NCBI GenBank assembly: GCA_029255685.2
Contig: CM055314.2
Location: forward strand, 72,986,815-73,050,814
Length of the DNA: 64,000 bases
DNA from: Silene conica
Lineage: Eukaryota; Streptophyta; Magnoliopsida; Caryophyllales; Caryophyllaceae
Reading direction: 5' to 3'
Part shown: one piece after another, positions 12,092-24,664 of the stretch
Layout: each line of letters starts with the position of its first letter
Position numbering within the stretch: the stretch's first letter is position 1
Notes under the pieces: model-generated
What the model saw: only the letters and a program-made list of their open reading frames with translations
The model's database searches: none
Told to the model about the DNA's origin: nothing
Made by a program: the position numbers and the translations under genes

Positions 12092-13581
12092 TGTTGAACC
12101 ATATATTCAAATATATATATATAGTATATATGTTTATGTTTTGATAATGACAAGTCTAGCTATTTATATATTATATACTCGTATATATAATCGTGTGCTA
12201 AGTGTACAGAACATTAGTAACAAGATCTAATCAATCAAGTATAAAAGACTCAAGCATATTAGTCAATGAATTGACTAAATCGAAGATTGATAGAAGATCA
12301 CAAGCGCGCATAATGAACTAAAGTTATATTCGTCAACTATAGCTTTAGTACAAGATGGATTCAAGTTATAGCTCATAGCTATAACTCTATATCATGAAGA
12401 AATGATCGGGAATATATATGTGTTTAAAGTGAAACGTTTGTTTCCTAATTTGTGTCGTGTAGTATTAGTGGTTCAATGGTATTCTATTTTAAATATGGAA
12501 TTGTTAATCTTAATAGGATTATATAAAATATCTTTTAGTTAAATAAGAAATAAATAATTGTCTTATGAGATAATTATTTATTACTAAAATAAACTAAAGA
12601 TTTTTTATATGATTTTAATTGTCAAATTATATAATCTAAGATTTGGTTTGTTTCGATTTTTGGAAAACGTGTAACATGTCACGTTTCTATAAATCGTGTA
12701 AGGGTTTATTTAAATAAATATTATGTATTTATTTAATGTCCTAAACTAACTAAGATTATATTATGGTAATATATTTTATTATCTTTGACATGGTTTAGGA
12801 AGTTGATTTGATAAGGATACTAATTATTTATTATATAAAGATCTTTCCTAAATATGAATTAGGAAATTGATTCCTTATATAATACATATAGTATATTATT
12901 ATATCTTTCCTAAATATATTAAGATTAGATTTATGGTAGTATTACTAAAAGACTAGTATTCTAGTTTTAAGTAATATTCCTAAATCATCTAGGGTTTGAA
13001 TTACCTAGATACATATTCTATATAAATAGACTACCTATGATACATTAAAACTAACGAAATACACACACATATACACATATATCGAGAGAGAAAAACCGCC
13101 GTTCATATTCTTCAAGTTCGAGCTTTTCATTGTCATATCCGATTCAAGATTCAAGTGCTCAAGCATTGATCTTATTCATTCAAGATTGTGACACCAAGAA
13201 AACATTGAAGACTTTATCTTATTAACGTAAGATAGAACGAGTATTTAGCGGTACTCATTGTAAGACAAATATTTAACGGTATTTGTCGTAGCTAGATATT
13301 TAACGGTATCTAGATTGAGTTGTGACTAACATCAAAGTCGCACGAGTAGGGTTGATAAAATTGTAATCCAGAGTTGGTACTAATTTTATTAATCGAGAAT
13401 AGTGGACGTAGGTCTCAGAGTGTGAGACTGAACCACTTCAAAAATATCGTGTCTCTCTTTATTACTTGCTCTACTCAACGATCATCATACAAACTCACAC
13501 ACATCGAAGAAGATTTAAAAAGAAGGCATACTCAATTCAACCCCCCCCCTTCTTGAGTATATTATATCAATAGACTCTTCA
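12092..13581 (+). repeat. Sirevirus 3' LTR
   Basis: Begins TGTTGAACC after the polypurine tract and ends CTCTTCA. By eye there is one substitution against the 5' LTR plus small length differences in a TA run and the C-run. The palindrome copy is at 12365-12385. Confidence 0.95.
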
Positions 13582-13787
13582 CCTTTCATTGGAGAAACAC
13601 GAAGGAACACTCTGTCACCAGCCTCAAACTCAAGTGGTCTTCGACGAACGTCTGCATGGGATTTTTGCCGGTCCTGAGTGGCCTTCATCCTACCTCTGAT
13701 AAGCTGAACGTGATCAATAGTCGCAGCTAACTGGTCAGGTGCTAAATCATGAACGTCGCTCGACTGATCCCAACAGATCGGGCTACG
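13582..13787. repeat. 206-bp chromovirus flank copy, right of the Sirevirus
   Basis: Partner of 1888-2093, same orientation, four mismatches by eye. It continues without a break into chromovirus integrase sequence to its right. Confidence 0.93.
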
Positions 13788-16237
13788 ACACTTCCTACCA
13801 TAAAGCGCGTCATATGGAACCATCTGAATCGACGAGTGATAACTGTTGTTGTATGAGAACTCGACCAGCGGTAGACTCTATTCCCACGAACCCTGAAAGT
13901 CAAGTGCACAATCTCGCAATAGATCCTCCAAAGTCTGAATGGTCCTCTCTGACTACCCATCAGTAGCAGCATAGAACGTTGTACTCATCAAAAGTCGGCT
14001 ACCCATGGCATCCTGAAGAGCTTTCCAGAATCTCGAACAGAAACGCGGATCCCTGTCTGAAACAATCTCTCTCGGAACGCCATGGTATCGAACAATCTCT
14101 GCAATGTAAGCCTTAGCTAGGCGATCCATATCCCAAGTCTCACGAATAGGTATGAACCTAGAACACTTGGTCATTCTGTCGACAACTACCCAATGGCATC
14201 CTTACCGCCAACGGTCTTAGGTAAAGCGGTCACGAAGTCCATAGAAACGCACTCCCATTTCCACTGAGGAACATGGAGCGGCTGTAGCAAACCACTAGGT
14301 CTCTTATGCTCAATCTTCACCTGCTGACAAGCCAAACATCTACTCACATAATCCAAAATATCTTTCTTCATCCCTGGCCACCAAAACAAAAGCCTAAGGT
14401 CTTTATGCATCTTCTCACCACTAGGATGAATAGAATAAGGAGTCAAGTGAGCCTCATCTAACACTCTCTTTCTCAAATCAGGAGCATCAGGAACAAACAT
14501 CCGACCACGGAAACGAAGAAAGTTGTCAGCATCAATAACAAAATCCTTAGCCTCACCACTAGAAATATTAGCCTCGAACTTCCTAAAGGTAGCATCTGTA
14601 GGCAAACTCTTGCGAATCTCCCAATACAATGTCGGCTCAGCGGTCATCGCAGCCAACCGATCAAATCCACTACCCACCATCTCTAATCTCAACTTCCTGA
14701 ACTCAGAACAAAGTTCCTCAGGCAACACTCGAATAGTACTCAACGAATGAGAAGTCTTGCGACTAAGCGCATCAACAACTACGTTAGTCTTCCCCTCATG
14801 ATACAATAACTCTATGTCATAGTCTTTGACCAATTCCAACCATCTACGCTGTCGCAAAGGTCCTTTGTGTGAAAATGTACTTCAAACTCTTGTGATCAGT
14901 GAAAATGCGGCAATGTGAACCAATAAGATAATGACGTCACATCTTCAAAGCATGAACAACTGCGGCTAACTCAAGATCATGCGTAGGATAGTTAACCTCA
15001 TGAACTCGCAGCTATTTGGAGGAATATGCAATCACTTTCCCACTTTGCATCAATACACAACAAAGCCCGGGCATAGAAGCATCACAATAGACATCAAAAT
15101 TAACCCCAATCTCTAGAAGAGTAAGCACTGGAGCGGTCGTCAATATGGTCTTCAACTCCTGGAACGAACTCTCACACTTATCAGTCCATATGAATTTGGT
15201 TTCCTTCTTCAGCAACTGAGTCATCGGACGAGCAAGTCTAGAAAAGTCCTCTACGAACCGTCTGTAGTAACCAGCCAATCCAAGGAAACTACGAATCTCT
15301 CCCACATCTTTGGGACTCTCCCAATCAACCACAACTTCTATCTTAGCGGGATCAACCATAACACGCTCGCTAGAGATAACATGTCCTAAAAATGCAACCT
15401 AAGACAACCCAAACTCACACTTCGAAAATTTGGCGAACCACTTCTATCTGCGCAGAATCCCAAGTATCAAACGAAGATGTTCGGCTTCGAATATATCAAA
15501 ATGTTATCAATGAACACCACAACACAAGTGTCCAAAAACTCATTAAACGTCATGTTCATCTGATCCATGAATATCGCAGGAGCATTGGTCAACCCAAACG
15601 GCATGACCACGAACTCAAAATGTCCACATCTGGTACAGAAAGCAGTCTTCGCAATGTCAGCCTCCCTAACTGGAATCTGGTGATACCCTGATCGTAGATC
15701 AATCTTGGAAAACCTGGAAGCACCTCTAAGCGGATCAAATAGGTCATCAATCCTAGGTGAAGGATATCGGTTGTTCACCGTAACTCTATTCAATTCCCTG
15801 TAGATACACAATCTCATCGATCCATCCTTCTTCTTGACGAAAAGCACTGGAGCACCCCAAGGAGAAGCACTCGGTCGAATAAATCCTTTCTTTATCATCT
15901 CTTCCAATTGCTGCTTCAGTTCCTTCAATTTAGGTGGAGCCATACGATATTGAGCCTTAGATATAGGTCTGGTACCTGGTACAAGCTCGATAGTAAACTC
16001 AACATCTCTCTCAAGAGGTATACCCGGCAACTCTTCTGGAAAGACATCTGGAAACTCTCGAACAATGGCTACATCTTCATGCTTCGGTAGCGAAGGCTTC
16101 GCAGCTGAAATAACACACAGGAAGGCTTGGCAGCCCTTCCTAAGAAGATAAGAAGCTTTCATCGAAGAAATGACGCGAACACCTTTTTTGGGGCGGGTTC
16201 CCTTATAGGAAACACGAACTCCTGAAGAACTCCTCAA
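13788..16237 (-). pseudogene. Chromovirus pol remnants: RT, RNase H, integrase (fossil)
   Basis: Minus-strand frames show, in order from high to low coordinate, Ty3-type reverse transcriptase (about 16100-15467: [40 protein letters not shown]), RNase H (15359-14820: [25 protein letters not shown]) and integrase (14700-13788: FWWPGMKKDI with the zinc-binding CLACQQVK, then RDPRFCSRFWKALQ). The order is that of Ty3/gypsy. Broken in several places; not expected to make an active enzyme. Confidence 0.9.
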
Positions 16238-16276
16238 GTAGATTTTCTGGTCGCGACACTCGAAGCGAGCATGGTA

Positions 16277-17611
16277 TCACGATAACCAATCCATACCGAG
16301 GATAATGTCAAATTCCTCGAGAGGGAATCTCAGTAAGTCCGCTGGAAATGTGGCACAGCCAATCACAATAGGAACATTCCTATGGGAAGAAGAGCAGGAG
16401 AAAACATCTCTGGAAGGCAACGAGATAGAAGTCTCCTCAACAATAGAAGACTCTAGAGCTAGTCTATCGGCGAACTGAGTCGATATGAAAGACAATGAAG
16501 CACCAGTATCAAATAAGATCAAGCACTCAGCACCGAGGACAGAAAATATACCAGTAATGATATCAGGATGAGCCTCAGCCTCTACTCTAATCATAACAAA
16601 GATCTTCCCATTTGCCTTGCCTCCTCGAGTAGCTGCAGCGGCAGTGGCAGCCTTGCCAATAGCAGTGTTCTTCTCTGGACACTCAAATGATCTATGCCCA
16701 AATCCATTACAAGTGTAGCACTTGTAGGCATTCTTGAAGCAATCAAAATCGGGATGAAGAGGTTTACCACAACGGTTACAAGCACTCGAAGTAGTATCTG
16801 TGTGAACAGTGGTCTTAGCGGCCAGTGCAACAAACCTCTCAAACCTCTTCTTCTGAGAAGTAGCAGGTGCACTGGATGGAACGAAAGGTCTTTTCCCCCG
16901 ATAGATAGATCTCTGATGTGAAGAAGCACTAGCAGTAGCAGCACGAGTCTCAGCATTAATAGCCCTGATCGAACTCTCAGCCCAGATGGCGTCATCGTAC
17001 ACCTCAACAAAGGAAGTAGAGTCTCGGCGAACCATACTCTCAATACGCGGTCCTAACTTCCCTCTGTAGAAGTACACCCTCTCTGACTCGTCTCTCACAA
17101 ACCTAGAAGCAAAGTGAGCTAGCTGGTTGAACTTCTCTGTGAACTCTTGCACCGTCATCTTCCCTTGCTTAAGATCCATAAATTCCTTCAATCTCTGTGA
17201 ACGAAGCTCCTTAGGATAGAAACGTGTCTCGATCTTCTCTTTGAACAAGTCCCAGTCAAACATCAGATCAAGAAGAAAGCCTGGACCAGTGAGAGTCCAG
17301 CACCTATCAGCCTCCAATGTCAGAAAGTGAGTGGCTAGACGCACCCTATCCTCCCTGACCACTGAATACATGGCAAAACTCTTCTCCATCCCTCGAAACT
17401 ACTCTGAAAGAGCAACTGGGTCAACTTCACCGCCGTAGGTCTTTACGTGACTCCTGGACATCTGAGAGGCAATCTTGGAAAAGCCACCAGGTCTGTTAGC
17501 TTCATTGCCAGGCGGAGGAGGAGGAACAACTTCAGCTTGATTTCTTTGGTTCTCAAGAACCTGAAGAAGCGCTTGCATTATCGTATTCTCTGCGGCAGAA
17601 GTCCTCACCAT
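16277..17611 (-). pseudogene. Chromovirus gag and protease remnants (fossil)
   Basis: Minus-strand frames carry the Ty3 retrotransposon gag core (TRFYPKELRSQRLKEFMDLKQ, then TVQEFTEKFNQLAHFA), a CCHC-like pair (CNRCGKPLHPDFDC and CYTCNGFGHRSFEC), and an aspartic protease motif (LFDTGASLSFIS). It lies just inside the 5' LTR, where gag belongs. Broken. Confidence 0.88.
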
Positions 17612-17763
17612 CCTTCAAAAGAAAATCACGTGTTAACTTAGCAATTAGCAATCACAAACAGGCTACAATATAAATCCTTAAATCTACTCCATCTCTCATT
17701 CATTATTCAATTATATGGTCAAGTTAAGGTTGGGGGTCACATGAGTGTGTCGGGAGCGACAAC

Positions 17764-17775
17764 GCTCTGATACCA
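17764..17775 (-). other. Chromovirus primer binding site, initiator-Met tRNA type
   Basis: Minus strand reads TGGTATCAGAGC two bases inside the 5' LTR end at 17778. This fixes the direction of the element and the inner LTR boundary. Confidence 0.9.
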
Positions 17776-18220
17776 ACTGTAAAACCCCTCGTCGCAGCGG
17801 AAAAATAAAACATTCAAACATGCTAAAATTTACGCGGAATTTAAACTTTAACGTGCATGATAAAACGAGGTGAATTAAAACAAACTATACAACTGAAATA
17901 AACAACAATAGAGAAGTATATAAGTTTAAGTACGAAAGGTATAAGTACAAAAACAGCCTGGATGGCACATCCCTACAGGCACTCAAATGTATAACCAAAA
18001 CAACTAGGTCTAGCTACACGATAACGGGTATGTCATCGATGATAGGATCATCGCTCGCTAGCCTCCTGTAACCCATCAGCCACCTGTCATGTACCTACAT
18101 ACATGCAAACATGTATGCCACAATCAGTAGGGAGTGACTAGAGTTCTCCTAGCCACCTATTGTTAACGACACGTAACACATAAAGCATCCAACATACTCC
18201 AGCATTTATAACATGTGAAG

Positions 18221-18366
<146 letters not shown>

Positions 18367-19340
18367 AATATCTCAACTTTCATATCAACATGCAATACTA
18401 TGCAAGGCTCTCAACTAACTTCAGAAAATATTTGAAATGAGAGTCGGTCTCCCTTCCGGTTGCCCGGCCGGGGGGTCTTTCAATCCAAACCATTTACGAA
18501 ACCAGACTAAGAGTCGTCCAATGCCCAATGCCTTGGACGAACAGTTCTAAGATAAACAACACTCTATATAAGCACAATCAATCAGCAACATCTGACGCTG
18601 TACCCCAACTCAGGCAAGCAGATGCAATCAGCATTATCTAGAACCTACCCCAACTCTGGCAAGAACTAAACACAATCAGTAGTGTCCAAGTCACACCCAA
18701 CTCAGGTAAACTTGGTACACAAATCAGCAACCATACACTCGTGAACCCCTGCTCATGCCCGAATGGATACCAATCAGCTAATAATGGTTCATTGAGCATG
18801 CTCAGTCGTGACCATTACTCTTCGTAGTGAAATCGGGATCCCAACTCATACCCAACCCACTACGGTCATACAAAATCACGGTAGAACAGAGGTCCCTGCT
18901 TAGACATTTCCTACCGCATCAACCATACACGTGACGGTCCAGCGGTCCCTGCTCAGACATGGTCGTCACGCCAAAAACACTCACATGTGAAGCTAGAGGA
19001 TCCTTGCTCAGATCATACGTTGACATGCATCCAAACATCAGCATATATCGTACTCTAGCGGTCCCTGCTCAGACATATTCCGATATGTACTACAACCAAA
19101 TCCTTAGTCTAACTTTACTAACCTCTAATCAACACTTAATTGACCCCAGGAACTAAGGTAAGGGAGAGCCGGTTTCCCTTTCGGTTGCCCGACCGGGGGG
19201 TCTTTATCCTCACTCCATTCCCGAACCCAACATAGTGTCGCCCGAACTTCGGGGACCTCAAACACACATATGAAGCACACGGAACAAGTCTCAAGCAAAT
19301 CGGACAAGCCGATCAAAAGTTAAAGCGATTTTATGTGAAC

Positions 19341-19757
19341 AGCGGCTCTCAGCCGGTGCCAGACCGTCCGCCGGTCAGCCGGCTGGGAATCCCCTTCCCA
19401 ATCTGCAGCCAACATTGAAAACCAAGGAATAGGGATCCTCAGCCGGTGGACTGGCTGCCGGCCACCCGGCTGGGAATCCCATCCAATATAATTCTACAAT
19501 TTCACAAAAATGGAGGATGGATTCTTAGCCGGCCGACCGGCCGCCGGCCTACCGGCTAGGAATCCATTCCTACCTTATTTTCTCGAAAAACAAACAACCA
19601 ATAGGGACTCTAAGCCGGTGGACCGGCGGCTGGCCACCCGGCTCAGAGCCCTACACTTATTTTCTCACTTTCGCAAACACACTAAGACGGCCTCTGAACC
19701 GGCCGATCGGTTGCCGGTCAGCCTGCCGGCTCATATTCCCTATACGCATTTTCGCAA
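19341..19757. repeat. GC-rich sub-repeat array in the chromovirus LTR (5 units)
   Basis: Five diverged units of about 80-90 bp, each with a core of the type AGCCGGTGGACCGGCTGCCGG followed by CCGGCT(G/A)GGAATCC. Cores are rich in CCGG and partly self-complementary. Three units (about 19508-19757) are absent from the left LTR, where the sequence jumps between two short TTCNCAAA matches. Confidence 0.88.
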
Positions 19758-20711
19758 ATTTCGACTATGAACAATTGAATTCCAAATCCTTAGCAAACGA
19801 TACAAGACTCGTAAATAGCCAACATAAATGTTTACCCAGCATATTAACAACCATATTCAACAACAAACCCCACTTAAGAATCAAAAGGAACACAATTTAA
19901 GATCACAATTTGTATCAGTCACAATTACTCAAAAACTGATAATACACATGTGAGGCATATGAAACATCACAAACTCTAATTAAATCATAGGTTGAACATG
20001 TAAAACGAAATCCTAACATGCTCCTATATTCATACTTCAATATAAACTCATAAATTCAGAAAGAACACCATAAAGCATCACAAATTGTGCTAATTTAACA
20101 AATTAGGCGAGGTACTCATAATAGTCACCTTTTAGCGGTTTAAGCTCCAAAGTCTTCCTCCACCACGTAAGAGTCGACCTCGGGATCCTCTAATCCAACT
20201 CCTACAACCATAAAAACGGAAATTAAAGGCTAAAAACGGAATTAGGGTAAAACAGCCCAAAAATGAAAGTCGACGAAACTGAAATTAAAAGTGATGGAAA
20301 GATTGCAAATCTCGAGAGGATTTCGAAAATATAAAATTTACCTTGATACGAGTTGCAGAAGGGGTCGAGATGATCTTTTGATGCTTCTTAAAAAGAGAGA
20401 AAATGGGGTTTGTTGGTTTACAGTGAAAATGAATTGTGAAGGGATGAATGTCGATGAAGATGGTTTATGTAGGATTTTAGGTTGTCCTTTTTACTTATGC
20501 TTGAGTCGGTTTTATTTTGTTGAGTGATACGGAAACTCAAGTCGGGAAATATGCCAAGTGACAACATCTTAAGAATTTAAAATATTTTTAATACAGAACT
20601 TAACGGAAAACTTAAAAATAAAACTTACGATTTATTATTAAAATAATATTATATTCCGAAAAATACTTTAAAATCATTAAAATATTATTTACGAAAATAC
20701 GGGATGTTACA

Positions 20712-21955
20712 AGACCTTCCTTAGTAAACAGAGGTGCCACCATCTCGGTTTCCCGAGGAGCATATATCAAATAAACCATTAAAGAACATACCAGTGTTTA
20801 GTACATGGTTACATAACTCAAAAGTAAGGATACATTGTTCTCTACAAATACATAAACTACGAAGACATCTCTTTTCGGTACGTCACCCAACACATAAGCA
20901 CGTTAAACAACAGTGTCCAGCAAGCATCATGTTTCCTGAACTATCGTACTGCTCACCATACGAGTACATAATGGATTACCGCAGACACAGATAGGAACCA
21001 CACAAATACACACACGTCAGCACAAATAATACAAGTAACATGTGAAGATAAAGCATACATTCTAACTACAATCATCTCAATACAACACTTATATAACAAG
21101 TACCAGATCCATAAATTTGTAACTGCCACGATCGTCGTAATGACATCTCTGTTATCTCACTCATCATCCCCACCTTGCTCACGGCAAGGGGGTACCCAGA
21201 TCCTTAATGTGCACATCCTCTCCATGGTGGGTCCCACAAAAAACGATCCTAGGAGTGAGAGCCGTTTTCCGCAACGGTCTCACACATATGTTCCCATCTC
21301 AATACTTAGTACCGTCACCACATCATTTCCAGTTTCTATACTATCCATAAGATACATTATGTATACAACCATGAATCAATACAAGACGATTGTACATTAA
21401 CACTTGATTGAGTAGGGTTACCTACCTGACACAAGCATCCAACAACCTCTCACGCGACCCTAGGTGTCATCCATGGTTCTCTATCACACATACTATAGGT
21501 CACAACCTTTATCTAAGACAAAGAAAAAGTTATATTGAGGGAAAGTACTTACCACAATAACGAACATGGTGACGGGTGCTAGGCCTCGGATTGATTAGAC
21601 TCGTACGCAAGGCCTTCCAGCATCTAAACTAGGTTTGAAGAGGAAGAGGAGGGAGATGAGGAGTTCTTTTCTTTTTTGGTTTAGGTTTACTAAGTCTGCC
21701 GAATGACAAAATGAATTAGGTTTTACTTACATCCCGACGCGGAAACAGACCTACTGGAAAAAAGAACATTCGACCGAGTCGGACTTACTCGACCGAGTGC
21801 ATCTTACTCAACCGAGTTCTGCTTACTCGACCGAGTGAGTGTTACTCGATCGAGTTGGTCTCATTTGGTCGAGTTGGTCTCACTCGACCGAGTTCACCCC
21901 CCAAAGCCCACAACCAAAGTCTGACTCTGCAACCTTAAGTACGTCTCCTTTCTAG
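20712..21955. other. No gene seen; eroded LTR-like sequence
   Basis: No convincing reading frame on either strand. Tracts such as CCACCTTGCTCACGGCAAGG, and the array of self-complementary boxes at 21771-21894, look like an eroded long LTR, but I cannot place its ends. Confidence 0.5.
21771..21894. repeat. Array of ACTCGACCGAGT-like palindromic boxes
   Basis: Seven boxes of the type ACTCGACCGAGT, intact or with one or two changes, spaced 12-20 bases. The consensus is nearly its own reverse complement. Confidence 0.85.
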
Positions 21956-23130
21956 ATGATTCACAATTTCGGGTCAGGCAATGGGTCTTCAACCCGGGTG
22001 TTACACTCTTTTTCTTCCTCTGTTATTCGTTTTACCAATAGTTTACATGCCCCGTCAATTTCTAAAAATCTGCTTTATGTTTCTCAACTATATATTGAGA
22101 ATAATGCAATTGCTCACTTTACGTCTGATTTGTGTGTTTTGCAGGATCTACACACGGGTCAAGTGCTTCTTCAAGGCCCGCTTAAGAAAGGTCTTTATGA
22201 ATGGCGTGCACCATGCTCCTCTATCCTGCCCTCCGCTAATCTCAGTCGTGTTCATGACGCTTCCTCTTGGCATCACAAACTCAGTCATCCCGCTGCCCCC
22301 ATCCTTTGCTCCATCAACTCCTCTACCAATTTAAATTTATCGCAGCTTTCCTTTTCCAATTGTAATTCTTGTTCCATCAATAAAAGTCATAAACTCTCAT
22401 TTGCTCAATCTACATTACACTTCCATCACCCTTTTGTACTTTTATTTTTCGATTTATGGACTCCCCCTCTCTTTTCTATTGATGGCTACAAATACTATGT
22501 AGTTTTTGTCGATCATTACATCCGTTGTACCTGTCTATACCCACTGAAAAATAAGTCGAATACCTACAATGTTTTCATTTGGTTTCGCGCCTTGGTTGAA
22601 AAATACTTCAAACAATCTATCATTCAAATTTTTTCAGACAACGGAGCTGAGTATCTTAAACTTACACCCACTACCACTAATCTAGGTATCACTCATCTTA
22701 CTTCCCCTCCCCATACTCCAGAACACAATGGAATTGTTGATAGGTGACACTGTCACATTATTGAAACGAGGCTCTCTCTTCTCACTCATGTCGCTCTCCC
22801 TCTCACTTATTGGTCTTATGCATTTGTCACTGTCGTTTATCTTATTAATCGTATGATCCCGCCATCAACAATGTCACTCCCTACCTCAAGCTTTTTAATA
22901 ATCCTCACAATTATCATAAAGTTCGTAGCTTTGGGTGCCTATGCTACCCATGGCTTCGTCCTTACGCCCCACACAAACTTGCTCCCATATCCAGCCCTTG
23001 CATCTTTGTCCGGTATTCTTCTACCCAAAGTGCATTCTACTGTCTTGACCCAATAACCCATAAATTATACATCTCTCGTCATGTTAACTTTGTTGAGTCC
23101 TACTTTCCTTACTCTACCAAATAACCCATA
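21956..23130 (+). pseudogene. Ty1/copia integrase-region fragment (fossil)
   Basis: Plus-strand frames show the end of the protease/gag-pre-integrase stretch (FTNSLHAPSISKNLLYVSQL, ASSWHHKLSHPAAPIL) and an integrase core (VVFVDHYIRCTCLYPLK, IFSDNGAEYLKL, HTPEHNGIVDR). No LTRs, gag or RT found nearby. It is a broken fragment of an old copia element, unrelated to the Sirevirus by sequence. Confidence 0.85.
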
Positions 23131-24071
23131 AATTATAACCCATAAATTTTGAAAGAGTGTATAAATGATTCAAACAAGATCATTTCACACTCTTGATCAA
23201 TAATACTCGTAGTAACTAATAATTTCCTCAAAAACATAAATTACTCCTTCCATTAAAGCTGGACATAAGTGTAATTTGATCCCGTTCGCACAACCCCGTC
23301 CACTGTCTAGGTTTACCCTCCATCCCATTCGTTTATTAACTTTTGATTTTGGCCTAAATATCAAAGAAAAAGAATAAATTGTTTATATTTTTATTATTGG
23401 TTTATAAATATAGGGTATATTTGTGAATAATCAATTTACTCTTAAAAAAATAACCCTATTATAGAAAACAAGTACTTCATCGATTCAAATCCATATTGTA
23501 TTTATGCTTTATGCACAAATTAATTTTAAGAGTATTAAAATATGATTAAAAGTACGATGAGAAGTGTATATGTTGCTTTTTTTATTGTTTGTGTTGGAGT
23601 AATGGTGGGTCATTTGATGACATTTTGTGTAAATAATTGATGTTCATAAGAATACTTTAGTAATTTTGTTAACTTTATTAGGAGATGTGTAGTTTGATAT
23701 GAATGGACTAAAATGAAATAGATGTAGTTTCGATATAAATAAACTAAAATGAAGTAGGTATAGTTTGGATATGAATGAAGGAAGTACAATAAATGAATAA
23801 GATATTCATAAATGCAATTATTAACTACGGAGTAACAAACCATCAAATCGGAGAAATGAAAAACCGCTCCAAATCGAGCGATGAAAATATTAATTGCTTG
23901 TCTCGATATTTTAGAACATGTAGATGTAGGTTTACCAAAGACGATCCGATAAATTTGAGTATTAATAATAGGAGCAGAGGACAAGACGAATGAGGATCCA
24001 TTCTGATTTGGCCCGACAGAAAACCAAATCGGGTAAACCACCGTACACAGTACACACTTGAGTATTACATG
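23131..24071. other. Intergenic, AT-rich; one MITE, no gene seen
   Basis: Apart from the MITE at 23475-23784, I see only AT-rich sequence. About 23690-23770 holds three diverged copies of a phrase like TAGTTTGATATGAATGGACTAAAATGAA. No coding frame has recognisable content. Confidence 0.6.
23475..23784. mobile_element. Stowaway-like MITE (about 310 bp)
   Basis: Ends CTTCATCGATTCAAATCCAT and, on the reverse strand, CTTCCTTCATTCATATCCAA are imperfect inverted repeats, flanked by TA on both sides, the usual Tc1/mariner (Stowaway) target duplication. Confidence 0.5.
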
Positions 24072-24079
24072 GCCTCCAC

Positions 24080-24554
24080 CTAGGTAGCACCAAAACGGAC
24101 ACGGACACGGACACGGCATGCCATGAAATTTAGGACACGGGACACGGCATTTAAATTTAATAAAATATACATTTTATACTTATAAATTTTTGATTTTATT
24201 TTTGTAAAAGTATTTGATATTAATTTTAAATAAGTGAATGTAAAATTTGCCCTTGATAACAAATTTATTTTCATTCATCATCCGAATCAATATTCTAATC
24301 GATCTCTTTCGATAACGCATTTCTCATCTCAAGAACATCATTCATCGCAAATGATAACCAAATATCGTGGACACGCGACGGACACGGCTCAAATACCATG
24401 GACACGCGTCGGACACGTGCCCAAATAAATGTAGAAAGTTAGACACGGCTGTTTAGGTGTTGGACACGTTTTGGCGTGTGTCCGTGGAGTGTCAGTGTCG
24501 GACACGGTGTCGGACACGGCACGGCTCATTAGGAGAAGTGTCCGTGCTACCTAG
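24080..24554. mobile_element. hAT-like MITE with 8-bp target duplication (475 bp)
   Basis: Perfect 11-bp inverted ends CTAGGTAGCAC / GTGCTACCTAG are flanked on both sides by GCCTCCAC (24072-24079 and 24555-24562), an 8-bp target duplication as hAT elements make. Subterminal regions at both ends are packed with GGACACGG-type boxes, extending the inverted repeat; the centre is AT-rich and non-coding. No transposase, so it must depend on one elsewhere. Confidence 0.82.
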
Positions 24555-24664
24555 GCCTCCACACGCCCACTAAATTATGTAGGCCCAACCTGACGTTGCT
24601 GATATGACCCACTGCCCACTACTACTACAATCATCAACGGCTCTCCCTCCTACTCAATTTAGTA

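Larger units (their letters stand above)
2097..13581 (+). mobile_element. Sirevirus (Ty1/copia, SIRE/Maximus type), looks whole and very young
   Basis: Complete layout: 5' LTR 2097-3585, initiator-Met primer site 3588-3599, gag 3673-6003, pol 6012-9299 in copia order (protease-integrase-RT-RNase H), a third ORF 9866-11407, a long 3' non-coding region, a polypurine tract near 12079-12090, and 3' LTR 12092-13581. A long gag with coiled coil, a third ORF and the size (11.5 kb) are Sirevirus traits. By eye the LTRs differ at one base plus two simple-repeat length changes in about 1,490 bp, so insertion is recent, probably under about 0.1-0.2 million years at usual plant rates. It looks whole or nearly so. 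No matching 5-bp target duplication is visible; the flanks instead share a 206-bp repeat. Confidence 0.95.
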
